The notes beneath the pieces were generated by a model. That model saw only the letters and a program-made list of their open reading frames with translations. It ran no database searches and had not been told where the DNA came from. From positions 1 to 64,000 of the forward strand of contig NZ_RQYW01000010.1 of assembly GCF_003932895.1 (NCBI RefSeq): a stretch of DNA of 64,000 nt, in the 5' to 3' direction. A program made the position numbers and the translations under genes. Positions 18,304 to 26,387 of the stretch are shown in pieces; the first letter of the stretch is position 1, and every line of letters starts with the position of its first letter. This DNA is from Leptotrichia sp. OH3620_COT-345 (lineage in GTDB: Bacteria > Fusobacteriota > Fusobacteriia > Fusobacteriales > Leptotrichiaceae).

Positions 18304-18404
18304 TAATCTTCTCCTTTCATTTTTTTAAATTTCATTGATTGAAAAATTAAAAATTTGATTATTAAGTTTAAACAAAATTACTATTTAAAATCTAAAAAGC
18401 TTTA

Positions 18405-19400
18405 TTAATCCTCCCTTCTTTTACATAATCTTTTCATTTTTATTTCATTAAACACCATAGAATTTATAGAATCTTTCATTCTAAAAAAAGTTTCTTCAGA
18501 AGTTTTATGTATACATAACCTTAAATAAAAATCATCTAGTCTTTTTTCTAAACGAATACCATAAAAATATTCATTACACATTCCTAATTCTTTAATTTTA
18601 CATTGTTTGCACATTGAATTTAAGTAATTTGGAATTAAAACTTTAAATCCAATTTCTCCAATTTTAGGAATATTATAAAATATTGTTCCAGATGAACTTC
18701 CTAAAATATACTTTCTTCTTGACTCTTTTGCTCTTAAGCTTTTTAAAAATTCAATAATTGCTCTTATTGATTCTTTATTTTTATTTATTTCAGGTAGTAA
18801 TCTCACTGGAATTTTTCTTTTACTAGCCCATTGAAGAACATCGTTTGCCCTTTCAAAGTCTTTTTTATTTGCTAACACAGTATTAATTTTTATATCTATT
18901 CCTTTATTTTTAGAATATTCAATTATTTCTAAAAGCTTTTTGTGATTATAATCAATAGACTTTTTTGAACGATTAATTTGTGTTTCATACATGTGTTCTT
19001 TATTTATGGCATGTAGACTAAAATTAATAGAATGAATGCCTGACATAATAATTTTATCAAATATATACTTTTCACTTCCAATAGAAGTCATTTTTACAAT
19101 ATAATTATTGCTATTTAACTTTTTTATTATTTCACTTATTTTGGGATGTAAGCTAGGTTCTCCACCAGTAAGATGAACTTCCGTAATATTTAACAATTTT
19201 GTAAATTTTACAAATTCTTCCCAAAATTTTTCATTAAAAAAATCAATCTCTTGAATTAACTTTTTAGTTCTACTTCCCGTTCCTTCATTATGACACCAGT
19301 AACAATTCCACTTACAACTATCTGTAATTTTAACACGAATACTATTCAAGGGTTCAAATAAAGAATCTTTTTTGGGTAAAATATAATTAATAGTATTCAT
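18405..19400 (-). CDS. Radical SAM enzyme with MoaA-like C-terminal cysteines
   Basis: 331 aa. The [4Fe-4S]-SAM motif C-x3-C-x2-C is at Cys29, Cys33 and Cys36 (DSCKWNCYWCHNEG), and LTGGEPSLHP at 77-86 binds SAM. Near the C-terminus MCKQCKIKELGMC and a later LRLC give four further cysteines, like the auxiliary cluster of MoaA or SPASM proteins. The ATG at 19400 has AAAGGTGGT 5 nt upstream; a longer frame to 19466 lacks an RBS. It is the first gene of the three-gene cassette, 101 nt before the CYTH gene. It does not look like genuine MoaA because no molybdopterin genes are near. Confidence 0.85.
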   Translation of the reverse strand: MNTINYILPKKDSLFEPLNSIRVKITDSCKWNCYWCHNEGTGSRTKKLIQEIDFFNEKFWEEFVKFTKLLNITEVHLTGGEPSLHPKISEIIKKLNSNNYIVKMTSIGSEKYIFDKIIMSGIHSINFSLHAINKEHMYETQINRSKKSIDYNHKKLLEIIEYSKNKGIDIKINTVLANKKDFERANDVLQWASKRKIPVRLLPEINKNKESIRAIIEFLKSLRAKESRRKYILGSSSGTIFYNIPKIGEIGFKVLIPNYLNSMCKQCKIKELGMCNEYFYGIRLEKRLDDFYLRLCIHKTSEETFFRMKDSINSMVFNEIKMKRLCKRRED

Positions 19401-19525
19401 TTTACACCACCTTTCAGTATATTTATTATACAATTTAAATATACTATATTTATATAATATTTTCAAGTTAATTATTAAATTTTTTTTTACATGTTATGAT
19501 AATTTAATTTTTTTTATTTTGGCTA

Positions 19526-19554
19526 TTGCATTTATAAAATTTTATGGGTAAAAT
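19526..19554 (+). promoter_or_regulatory. Promoter of the DUF969 operon
   Basis: TTGCAT (19526-19531), 17-bp spacer, TAAAAT (19549-19554) preceded by TGGG. It ends about 30 nt before the start codon, with AAGGAGGAG as RBS in between. Confidence 0.55.
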
Positions 19555-19583
19555 TGTAATATATTAGATAAGGAGGAGTTTTT

Positions 19584-20276
19584 ATGAATTTGTGGATACT
19601 TATAGGTATCATTATTATTGTTGTAGGATTTACTTTAAAATTTGATGTATTAGCTGTTGTCCTTACTGCAGGAATTATGACAGGATTGACAGCAGGGATA
19701 AAATTTGATGCAATCCTTGAAATTATAGGAAAAGCTTTCATTGATAACAGATTTATGTCTATTTTTTTAATTAACTTTCCTATTATTGTTTTATTAGAAA
19801 GGTATGGTTTAAAAGAAAGAAGTATAATTTTAATAAATCATCTTAAAAATACTACTCCCGGAAAAATCTTAGCTTCCTATGTAGTTATTCGTTCATTTGC
19901 AGTTTCTCTTTCTATAAAAATAGGAGGGCATATTAGATGTATAAGACCTCTCATTTTTCCAATGGTTGAAGCTGCTGCTAGATCTTATAAAACAAAAGAA
20001 TTAACAGAAAAAGAAACCGAAGAATTAAAAGGATTAAGTGCTGCAGTTGAAAATTATGGAAGTTTCTTTGCTAGAAATATATTTATTGGTGATCCAGGGA
20101 TACTTTTAATTCTTAGTACATTAAAAGAGAATGGTTTTAATATTTCTCCTCATAAATTAGTTCTTTATTCAATTCCTATAGGAATTATTACTATCCTATT
20201 TACTTTTATTCAAGTAATTCTTTATGATAAAAAACTTAAAAAAGAAAAAAATAATTTAAAAGGAGGTAGTAAATAA
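19584..20276 (+). CDS. DUF969 family membrane protein
   Basis: 230 aa with about five to six membrane segments. FALWLIG-type start LWILIGIIIIVVGFTLKFD, VLLERYGLKERS and IKIGGHIRCIRPLIFPM match my memory of DUF969. In many Firmicutes and Fusobacteria a DUF969-DUF979 pair precedes pcp, which suggests a permease for 5-oxoproline or pyroglutamyl peptides. The start follows AAGGAGG. The stop overlaps the next start. Confidence 0.82.
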   Translation: MNLWILIGIIIIVVGFTLKFDVLAVVLTAGIMTGLTAGIKFDAILEIIGKAFIDNRFMSIFLINFPIIVLLERYGLKERSIILINHLKNTTPGKILASYVVIRSFAVSLSIKIGGHIRCIRPLIFPMVEAAARSYKTKELTEKETEELKGLSAAVENYGSFFARNIFIGDPGILLILSTLKENGFNISPHKLVLYSIPIGIITILFTFIQVILYDKKLKKEKNNLKGGSK

Positions 20277-21211
20277 TGGATATAAAAGCATTTTTAAACA
20301 TATTATCGGAAATTATTTATTTCCTCTGCGGATTGATAAGCATAAGCACTGCTCTAAGAGGACTAAAAAATGAAAAAGGAAAAATAGGAACTTTTCTGTT
20401 CTGGTTTATTTTAGGTATTACATTTATTTTCGGAAAAGTCATACCTTATAAATTTACGGGAGGATTACTCATAATTCTCGGAATAATTACAGTTACAAAA
20501 CAGCTTCAGCCGGGAACTTTTCCTGTTATCCCCTCTGAATTTAAAATAGCTCAAAGTGAAAAATTTAAAAATAAAATATTTATTCCTGCAGCGTTAATAG
20601 GAATTGCGGCTTTTCTCATACTCCAGTTTAAAATCGGGAAAGTGTCGATTCCTTCTGCGGTAGGTATAGGTGGCGGTGCAATTATTGCCTTAATTGCAGC
20701 CCTAATAATTATAAAACCGAATTTCAGGGAAACAAATGAAGATACTGCAAAAATGTTGATGCAGACAGGGGCTACCGTACTTCTTCCCCAGCTTCTTGCA
20801 GCTTTAGGAATCATTTTTAAAGAGGCTGGAATTGGAAATATAATATCACAGAGTATTTCCTCAGTAGTACCTTCAGGAAATGTTGTTATAGGCGTTATTA
20901 TTTATGCAATAGGAATGGCATTATTCACTATGATTATGGGAAATGCTTTTGCAGCTTTTTCAGTAATAACAGTAGGTATCGGTATTCCTTTTGTTATTGC
21001 TCACGGAGGAAATCCCGCAGTAATAGGAGCTTTAGGAATGACTGCCGGATACTGCGGAACTCTTATGACTCCTATGGCAGCAAATTTCAATATAATTCCT
21101 GCTTCAATATTAGAAATAAAGAATAAATATGCTATTATTAAAATTCAAATTCCTGTAGCATTATCATTACTTGTTATGCATGTAATATTAATGCTTGTAC
21201 TAGGATTCTAA
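20276..21211 (+). CDS. DUF979 family membrane protein
   Basis: 311 aa with about nine membrane segments. Conserved-looking stretches are RGLKNEKGKIGTFLFWF, GGGAIIALIAALII and MGNAFAAFSVITVGIGIP, plus TAGYCGTLMTPMAANF, the type of glycine-rich re-entrant region found in ion-coupled permeases. It overlaps the DUF969 stop (TAATGG), so the two probably form a heteromeric transporter. It lies 28 nt before pcp. Confidence 0.82.
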   Translation: MDIKAFLNILSEIIYFLCGLISISTALRGLKNEKGKIGTFLFWFILGITFIFGKVIPYKFTGGLLIILGIITVTKQLQPGTFPVIPSEFKIAQSEKFKNKIFIPAALIGIAAFLILQFKIGKVSIPSAVGIGGGAIIALIAALIIIKPNFRETNEDTAKMLMQTGATVLLPQLLAALGIIFKEAGIGNIISQSISSVVPSGNVVIGVIIYAIGMALFTMIMGNAFAAFSVITVGIGIPFVIAHGGNPAVIGALGMTAGYCGTLMTPMAANFNIIPASILEIKNKYAIIKIQIPVALSLLVMHVILMLVLGF

Positions 21212-21239
21212 ATAATATTTTATAAGGATGTGAAAATAT

Positions 21240-21881
21240 ATGAAAATATTAGTTACAGGCTTTGATGCTTTTGGTGAAGATTCTATAAACCCAGCTATAG
21301 AATCCGTAAAAAAACTTCCTGACAATATTGCAGGAGCGGAAATTATAAAACTTGAAATTCCTACAGTATGGAAAAAATCCATAGACAAAATAGAAGAAGC
21401 TATTATTGAACATAATCCTGACGTCATTCTTTCCATCGGACAGGCAGGAGGTCGATTTGATATTACAGTGGAATGTGTAAGTATAAATATTGATGACTTT
21501 AAAGGACCAGATAATGAAGGAAACCATATTATAGAACGCCCTATTTATCTTAATGGTAATAATGCATATTTTTCTAATTTACCAGTTAAATCTATTGTTA
21601 AAAATATACAAAAAGTAAATATTCCTGCTTCAATTTCATATAGTCCAGGTACATTTATATGTAATCATGTTTTTTATGGAGTATGTTATTTAATTGATAA
21701 AAAATATAAAGAAAAAAAATCAGGATTTATACATATCCCTTTTTTACCTGAGCAAGTTGTAAATAAAAAAAAGACTCCTTCAATGTCTTTGGACTGTATT
21801 GTTACAGGACTTACAGCAGCCATTGAAGCTATTGTTTTAAATGATAAAGATATTAAAAAATCAGGAGGAACTGTGTGTTAA
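21240..21881 (+). CDS. pcp: Pyrrolidone-carboxylate peptidase
   Basis: 213 aa, the usual length of family C15. It removes N-terminal pyroglutamate from peptides in the cytoplasm. The triad is visible: Glu78 in [17 protein letters not shown], Cys141 in [13 protein letters not shown] and His165 in [16 protein letters not shown] lies 13 nt before the ATG. It belongs to the DUF969-DUF979 operon, and its 5-oxoproline product links it to the gamma-glutamylcyclotransferase that follows. Confidence 0.95.
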   Translation: MKILVTGFDAFGEDSINPAIESVKKLPDNIAGAEIIKLEIPTVWKKSIDKIEEAIIEHNPDVILSIGQAGGRFDITVECVSINIDDFKGPDNEGNHIIERPIYLNGNNAYFSNLPVKSIVKNIQKVNIPASISYSPGTFICNHVFYGVCYLIDKKYKEKKSGFIHIPFLPEQVVNKKKTPSMSLDCIVTGLTAAIEAIVLNDKDIKKSGGTVC

Positions 21882-21895
21882 TCACACAGTTTCTT
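21869..21895 (+). terminator. Hairpin overlapping the pcp stop codon
   Basis: AACTGTGTG (21869-21877) and CACACAGTT (21883-21891) form a 9-bp stem with loop TTAAT. The loop contains the TAA stop of pcp. A short TTCTT follows, so termination is likely partial, and the next gene starts 21 nt later. Confidence 0.55.
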
Positions 21896-21915
21896 AATGT
21901 AAAAGGTGACGGAAA

Positions 21916-22359
21916 ATGATAAAATTATTTGTATATGGCTCTTTAAGAAAAGGCTGCTTTAATCATTCTTATATTAAAGAAAAAGCTGAATTTAAAAGAA
22001 TATTTTATGTAAAAGGAACACTCTTTACAATTAAAAACAAGAAATATCCTGCTCTTATTTTAAATAATTGTAAAAAAAACTCTTCTGATATATTTACAGT
22101 AGGAGAATTATATGAATTTTGTGAAAATGCGGATAATCCTGAAAAAATTTTTGAAAATATGGATAAAATGGAGGAATATTATGGCGAAAACAATATAAAT
22201 AATGAGTATAACCGCCTTTGCCTTGACATATATGACAGTAATTATAAAAAAGCAGACAGTGCCTACGTATATGTTTATAATCTTGAAAATCCTTTATTGA
22301 AAGACAGCCTGGAAAATAAAATTGAAAATAATGATTATCTTAATGTATATAAAAAATAA
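21916..22359 (+). CDS. Gamma-glutamylcyclotransferase-like (AIG2/GGCT) protein
   Basis: 147 aa. KLFVYGSLRKGCFNH at residues 3-17 is the YGSL substrate loop of the BtrG/AIG2 fold, and VGELYEF (about 58-64) with the following NMDKMEEYYG carries the expected catalytic Glu region. Members release 5-oxoproline from gamma-glutamyl amines. Position right after pcp supports a common 5-oxoproline theme. Its AAGGTGA RBS is 10 nt from the ATG. Substrate not known. Confidence 0.75.
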   Translation: MIKLFVYGSLRKGCFNHSYIKEKAEFKRIFYVKGTLFTIKNKKYPALILNNCKKNSSDIFTVGELYEFCENADNPEKIFENMDKMEEYYGENNINNEYNRLCLDIYDSNYKKADSAYVYVYNLENPLLKDSLENKIENNDYLNVYKK

Positions 22360-22371
22360 GGAGAAAATAGA

Positions 22372-22932
22372 GTGACTGAAAAGGAAAAAATGATAAGTGG
22401 AAAACTGTACAAAAGTTTTGGAGAAGAGCTGGCAAAAGAACGACTGCATGCTAAAGAACTCTGTTTTGACTTTAATAATATAAGACCGTCAAATACTGAG
22501 GAAAAAAACCGGATAATAAAAAATCTGTTCGGAAAAATAGGAAAAAATTTCTGGATAGAAGCTTCTTTCATATGTGATTACGGCTATAATATAAAAGCAG
22601 GGGATAATCTTTATATAAATTACAACTGTGTAATTCTTGACTGTGCACAAGTTACTTTGGGAAATAATGTAATGATTGCACCTAATGTGGGAATATACAC
22701 AGCAGGACATCCTCTTGATTCAAAAACAAGACATGAAGATTTACTCGAATTTGCTTATCCCGTTACTATTGGAAATAACGTCTGGATAGGAGCAAATGTT
22801 ATTATTCTGCCGGGAGTTTCCATTGGAGATAATTCAGTTATCGGAGCCGGGAGTGTAGTTACCAAAAATATTCCTGAAAATGTAATTGCTGTAGGAAATC
22901 CATGTAAAGTCATAAGAAAAATAAAATCCTAA
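22372..22932 (+). CDS. Sugar O-acetyltransferase (maltose/galactoside type)
   Basis: 186 aa left-handed beta-helix acyltransferase. N-terminal mac domain (SGKLYKSFGEEL, residues 9-20), DNLYINYNCVILD, PNVGIYTAGHPLD with the catalytic His, and hexapeptide repeats IGNNVWIGANVIILPGVSIG. Acetyl-CoA donates to the C6 hydroxyl of glucosides or galactosides. The GTG at 22372 is chosen because AAGGAG lies 8 nt upstream. It may be cotranscribed with the preceding gene. Confidence 0.9.
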   Translation: MTEKEKMISGKLYKSFGEELAKERLHAKELCFDFNNIRPSNTEEKNRIIKNLFGKIGKNFWIEASFICDYGYNIKAGDNLYINYNCVILDCAQVTLGNNVMIAPNVGIYTAGHPLDSKTRHEDLLEFAYPVTIGNNVWIGANVIILPGVSIGDNSVIGAGSVVTKNIPENVIAVGNPCKVIRKIKS

Positions 22933-23002
22933 TCTATTAAAAAAATTTCTTATACTTTTACATAATACTTTCTACTTTCATGTTACAATATTTTATTGTT
23001 TT

Positions 23003-23180
23003 AAAATTCCCGACATTCAAAATTTTTTCAAAAAAATATGATATTATGTTGATTAGGAAAACTACTGTCCGGGCATTGCAAGTTTACTGTTTTCAAAATA
23101 TGATGAGTATTTTTGAGGTCTTAAAAATTTTGTAGTCGGTAGTGGAAGTATAAGAACGGAGATGAGTCCTCATGAAATAA
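23003..23180 (+). repeat. Dispersed intergenic element, copy 2
   Basis: Blocks in order: CCCGACATTCAAAATTTT, ATATGATATTATG, CTGTCCGGGCATTGCAAG, TTTACTGTTTTC, GAGTATTTTTGAGG, TTTTGTAGTCGGTAGTGG, GTATAAGAACGGAGATG, and the end ATGAGTCCTCATG. It follows the acetyltransferase gene in the same orientation and ends just before the Zur-type promoter. Confidence 0.8.
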
Positions 23181-23216
23181 TTTTTGAATAATTTTATAAA
23201 AAAATTTAATATCTAT

Positions 23217-23271
23217 TTGACAAATCCAACCGATTGTTATATAATCAAAAATATTTTGCAAATCATTTGCA
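23217..23271 (+). promoter_or_regulatory. Promoter with Fur/Zur-type 7-1-7 operator
   Basis: TTGACA (23217-23222), 17 bp, TATAAT (23240-23245). The palindrome TGCAAAT-C-ATTTGCA (23257-23271) covers the likely start point and has the 7-1-7 layout of Fur, Zur and PerR boxes. The downstream genes encode a Fur-family regulator and a zinc ABC transporter, so zinc-dependent autorepression is inferred. Confidence 0.8.
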
Positions 23272-23321
23272 TTTTTATAGTTTTAATTATTCTAAAAATT
23301 TTGTCTTTTTAAAGAGGTAAT

Positions 23322-23681
23322 ATGATGAAATTAACTAAAAAACGTCAAGAAATCCTTGATATTATAAAATCGTCAGAAACTCCCATAAATGTAAAATTTT
23401 TAAAGTCAAAAGTAACTTTTGATCTTTCTACAATATATCGCTCTCTTGATTTTCTGGAAAAAAATAAATTTGTTTTTTCTTTTGATTTGGAAAATGAAAG
23501 ATATTATTTTAAAGAGGAAAATGCAAACTTTTTTGTATGTAATTCGTGTAAGCATATTGAAAATATAACTGAATTTTCAAATTCGGAAACAGAAAATGAA
23601 AAAGACATATTGAAAAAGAAAGGGTTTTCTCCTCTTTCCCATTTGTCTATTTTCAAAGGAAAATGTAATGACTGTAATTAA
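23322..23681 (+). CDS. Fur-family regulator, probably zinc-responsive (Zur)
   Basis: 119 aa, shorter than the usual 135-150. N-terminal winged helix with FDLSTIYRSLDFLEKN (about 37-52), the Fur recognition helix. Two CxxC pairs (CNSCKH at about 84-89 and CNDC at the C-terminus) form the structural zinc site. The His-rich stretch that normally precedes the first CxxC is ENANFF here, so a sensory ligand set seems reduced. ATG at 23322 or 23325. It heads the znuACB operon under a Zur-type box. Confidence 0.85.
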   Translation: MMKLTKKRQEILDIIKSSETPINVKFLKSKVTFDLSTIYRSLDFLEKNKFVFSFDLENERYYFKEENANFFVCNSCKHIENITEFSNSETENEKDILKKKGFSPLSHLSIFKGKCNDCN

Positions 23682-23745
23682 ATGGAGCTGTTATATTTCC
23701 AATATTCATTAAAAAAATTTAAAATTATATAACGGGAGGAAACAA

Positions 23746-24708
23746 ATGAAAAAAATTTTAACATTAATTTTAGTAGGAATTTTTATTTTTTCGTGTGGAA
23801 AAAAGGAAAGCTCGGGAAAAAAAGAAGACACTATAAAAACTGAAACTACTATAAAAAAAGAAAAAATAGCGGCAAGTATACCTCCGCTTAAATGGATTGT
23901 TCAGAAAATTGCGGGAAATGATTTTGAAGTTATTTCCATTGTTCAACCGAATATGAATCACGAACTTTTTGACCCCAAACCTGATGATTTGAAAGTTCTT
24001 GAAGATTCAAAAATATTCTTCACTTACAATATGTTGGCTTTTGAGGAAACAGTTGGAAAAAGTCTGAATAATCCCGATAAAGTTACTAATGTTCTTAACG
24101 GAGTAGATACTGCATTATTTTTAAAAGGACATCATCACGATGATGACGACCATGACCATGATCATAAAAATGAAAAACATGGACATAAAGATGAAAAAAA
24201 TAAAAAAGATGACCACAACCACGATGAAGATTCTCTTGATCCTCATGTATGGTTTTCACTGGAAATGATGCCCCAAGTTGCTAAAAATATAAAAGATAAA
24301 TTAACGGAAATATATCCTGATAAAAAAGATGTTTTTGAAAAAAATTTCAATGATTTTTCTGTTGAATTGAATAAGTTTAAAGATGAGATTTCAAAAAAGA
24401 TGGCTTCAAAAACTAAAAAATCATTTATGATTTACCATCCTGCACTTGACTATTTCCTGAAAAACTATGATATTGAAGAAATTGAAATTGAAAGTGAAGG
24501 AAAGGAACCTTCTGCACAGCAGATTAAAGAAATTATAAATGAAGCTAAGGAACACGGTGTAACTACCATCTTGGTTCAACCTCAGTTTCCTAAACAGAGT
24601 GCGGAAGCTATATCCAAAGAAATTCCTGGTTCAAAAGTAATGGAATTCAATGTGGATTTGGAAAATGTATTTGAAAATCTTAACCGTTTTGTTGATTATC
24701 TTGACTAA
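23746..24708 (+). CDS. znuA: Zinc ABC transporter substrate-binding lipoprotein ZnuA
   Basis: 320 aa. Lipobox IFSC with Cys17 as lipidation site. Cluster A-I binding protein: PPLKWIVQKIAG, MNHELFDPKPDD with a metal-ligand His, SLDPHVWFS with a second His and MIYHPALDYF with a third. Residues ~125-160 form a His/Asp-rich loop (HHHDDDDHDHDH), characteristic of zinc rather than manganese binders. GGGAGGA precedes the ATG. It works with the ATPase and permease that follow. Confidence 0.93.
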   Translation: MKKILTLILVGIFIFSCGKKESSGKKEDTIKTETTIKKEKIAASIPPLKWIVQKIAGNDFEVISIVQPNMNHELFDPKPDDLKVLEDSKIFFTYNMLAFEETVGKSLNNPDKVTNVLNGVDTALFLKGHHHDDDDHDHDHKNEKHGHKDEKNKKDDHNHDEDSLDPHVWFSLEMMPQVAKNIKDKLTEIYPDKKDVFEKNFNDFSVELNKFKDEISKKMASKTKKSFMIYHPALDYFLKNYDIEEIEIESEGKEPSAQQIKEIINEAKEHGVTTILVQPQFPKQSAEAISKEIPGSKVMEFNVDLENVFENLNRFVDYLD

Positions 24709-24734
24709 TTAAGCATATTAAAGAAAGGATCAGT

Positions 24735-25430
24735 ATGAAAAGTTCCGAAAAAAAGCTAATCAGTGTAAGAAATTTAAGTTTTAAATATCATAATGATCTT
24801 ATTCTGAATGACATAAATTTTGATATATTTAAAGGACAAAATGTAGCAATATTAGGAAGAAATGGCGGAGGAAAATCTACTTTAGTAAAAGTTATCTTGA
24901 ATTTTCTTAAAAAGAAAACAGGAAAAATCAAGTTTTTTATCGATAAAAGTAGAATCGGCTATCTTCCTCAAATTAGAGAATTTGATGTGACATTTCCAAT
25001 TAATATTTTTGATTTGGTTATATCGGGGCTTACAAATAGAAAAAATCTTTTCAGACCCTTTAATAAAGAAGAAAAAGAAAAAACGGAAAAACTTCTGAAA
25101 GAATTTGGAATTTTTCATCTGAAACATAAATTAATAAGTGAAGTTTCAGGAGGTCAGCTTCAAAGAGCTCTTATTGCAAGGGCTCTTGTCTCATCTCCTG
25201 AAATCATATTTTTAGACGAGCCTGAATCTTTCCTTGATAAAGAATTTGAATTTAGGTTATTTGAAAAAATAAAACAGCTTTCAGATTCCACACTTGTCAT
25301 AATTTCTCATGAACTGGAAAAAATATATAACTATGTGGATTCTATATTTATTGTGGAAGAAAATATAAAAATATATAAAGATAAAACCGATTATTATAAA
25401 AGTGAAAATACAAACTTACATAAACATTGA
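24735..25430 (+). CDS. znuC: Zinc ABC transporter ATP-binding protein ZnuC
   Basis: 231 aa ABC ATPase. Walker A GRNGGGKST (about 39-47), ABC signature EVSGGQLQRALIARAL (about 136-151), Walker B EIIFLDEPES and switch His in LVIISHE. It powers zinc import at the inner membrane. The start has AAAGGA 8 nt upstream; 26 nt separate it from znuA and 41 nt from znuB. Confidence 0.93.
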   Translation: MKSSEKKLISVRNLSFKYHNDLILNDINFDIFKGQNVAILGRNGGGKSTLVKVILNFLKKKTGKIKFFIDKSRIGYLPQIREFDVTFPINIFDLVISGLTNRKNLFRPFNKEEKEKTEKLLKEFGIFHLKHKLISEVSGGQLQRALIARALVSSPEIIFLDEPESFLDKEFEFRLFEKIKQLSDSTLVIISHELEKIYNYVDSIFIVEENIKIYKDKTDYYKSENTNLHKH

Positions 25431-25471
25431 TTTTTATATAAAATTATATATTAATTAAAGATTGGGGAAAA

Positions 25472-26308
25472 ATGAACTTCATAGATTTTTTTGAATACTC
25501 TTTTATGAGAAATGCTCTCATTGTAGGATTTCTTTCAAGTGTATGTTGCGGAATAATAGGAACATATATTGTAAATAAAAAAATGGTTTTTATTTCTTCA
25601 AGTATAAGCCATGCTTCATATGGAGGAATAGGGATAGGAATTTTCCTTATTCATTTTTTTAAACTTCCTGTAAAAGATCCGTTAATTTTTGGATTATTTT
25701 TTTCTATATTGTCGGGGATACTTATACTTCTTTTAAAGGATTTTTTCAATGTAAACAGTGATTTAGGAATAGGAATGGTAATGTCACTGGGAATGGCGGT
25801 AGGAATTATATTTTCCTTTATTACTCCCGGTTATCAGGCAGATATGTCTACCTATTTATTCGGAAATATACTGCTTTCAAACAATACAAATATAATTTCT
25901 CTTTTAATACTGGACATTATTACAGTAATATTTTTTATTGTGTACTATAAAGGAATTGTATATACTAGTTTTGACGAGAAACTATATGGAATATACGGAG
26001 TACCTGTTTCTTTCATAAATTATTTTATGATTACTCTTATATCTTCAGCAATAATAATAAATATAAAGACAATAGGAATTATTCTTATTATTTCCATATT
26101 GACGATTCCCCAAGCCGCTGCATCCATTGTAGCAAAAAAATATTCAGTTATTATATTACTGTCAGTACTTTTTTCCTTTTTAGGAATTCTTTCGGGATTA
26201 TATTTTTCATATGTGCTTAATATTCCGTCAGGTCCTTCCATAATAGTATCATTAATTATTTTGATTGTCATAATAAAATTTTTTTCTTTTTTTCGAAAAA
26301 ATGATTGA
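25472..26308 (+). CDS. znuB: Zinc ABC transporter permease ZnuB
   Basis: 278 aa with about eight membrane helices. FMRNALIVGFLSSVCCGIIG and SSSISHASYGGIGIG near the N-terminus are typical of the ABC-3 permease family, as is IKTIGIILIISILTIPQAAA. It is the membrane channel for ZnuA-delivered zinc. Its last codons overlap the -35 box of the dps promoter. Confidence 0.92.
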   Translation: MNFIDFFEYSFMRNALIVGFLSSVCCGIIGTYIVNKKMVFISSSISHASYGGIGIGIFLIHFFKLPVKDPLIFGLFFSILSGILILLLKDFFNVNSDLGIGMVMSLGMAVGIIFSFITPGYQADMSTYLFGNILLSNNTNIISLLILDIITVIFFIVYYKGIVYTSFDEKLYGIYGVPVSFINYFMITLISSAIIINIKTIGIILIISILTIPQAAASIVAKKYSVIILLSVLFSFLGILSGLYFSYVLNIPSGPSIIVSLIILIVIIKFFSFFRKND

Positions 26309-26358
26309 CAATTTTTTTAATATTTTATATAATTAATTTGTAATGATTATAATTATAA
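26305..26358 (+). promoter_or_regulatory. Promoter of dps with AT-rich palindrome
   Basis: TTGACA (26305-26310), 17 bp, TATAAT (26328-26333). The palindrome TTATAATTATAA at 26347-26358 lies just after the likely start point and resembles a PerR/Fur half-site pair, though its AT-rich nature makes chance possible. Confidence 0.6.
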
Positions 26359-26387
26359 AATAATTTTAAAATAAGGAGAGGATAACA

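Noticed and set aside
18405-19400. Molybdenum cofactor enzyme MoaA
   Set aside because: Cysteine pattern is similar, but the C-terminal GG motif and all other molybdopterin genes are missing.
21249-21527. Antisense frames inside pcp and other genes
   Set aside because: They lack RBS and family motifs and are explained as shadows of well-supported genes on the other strand.
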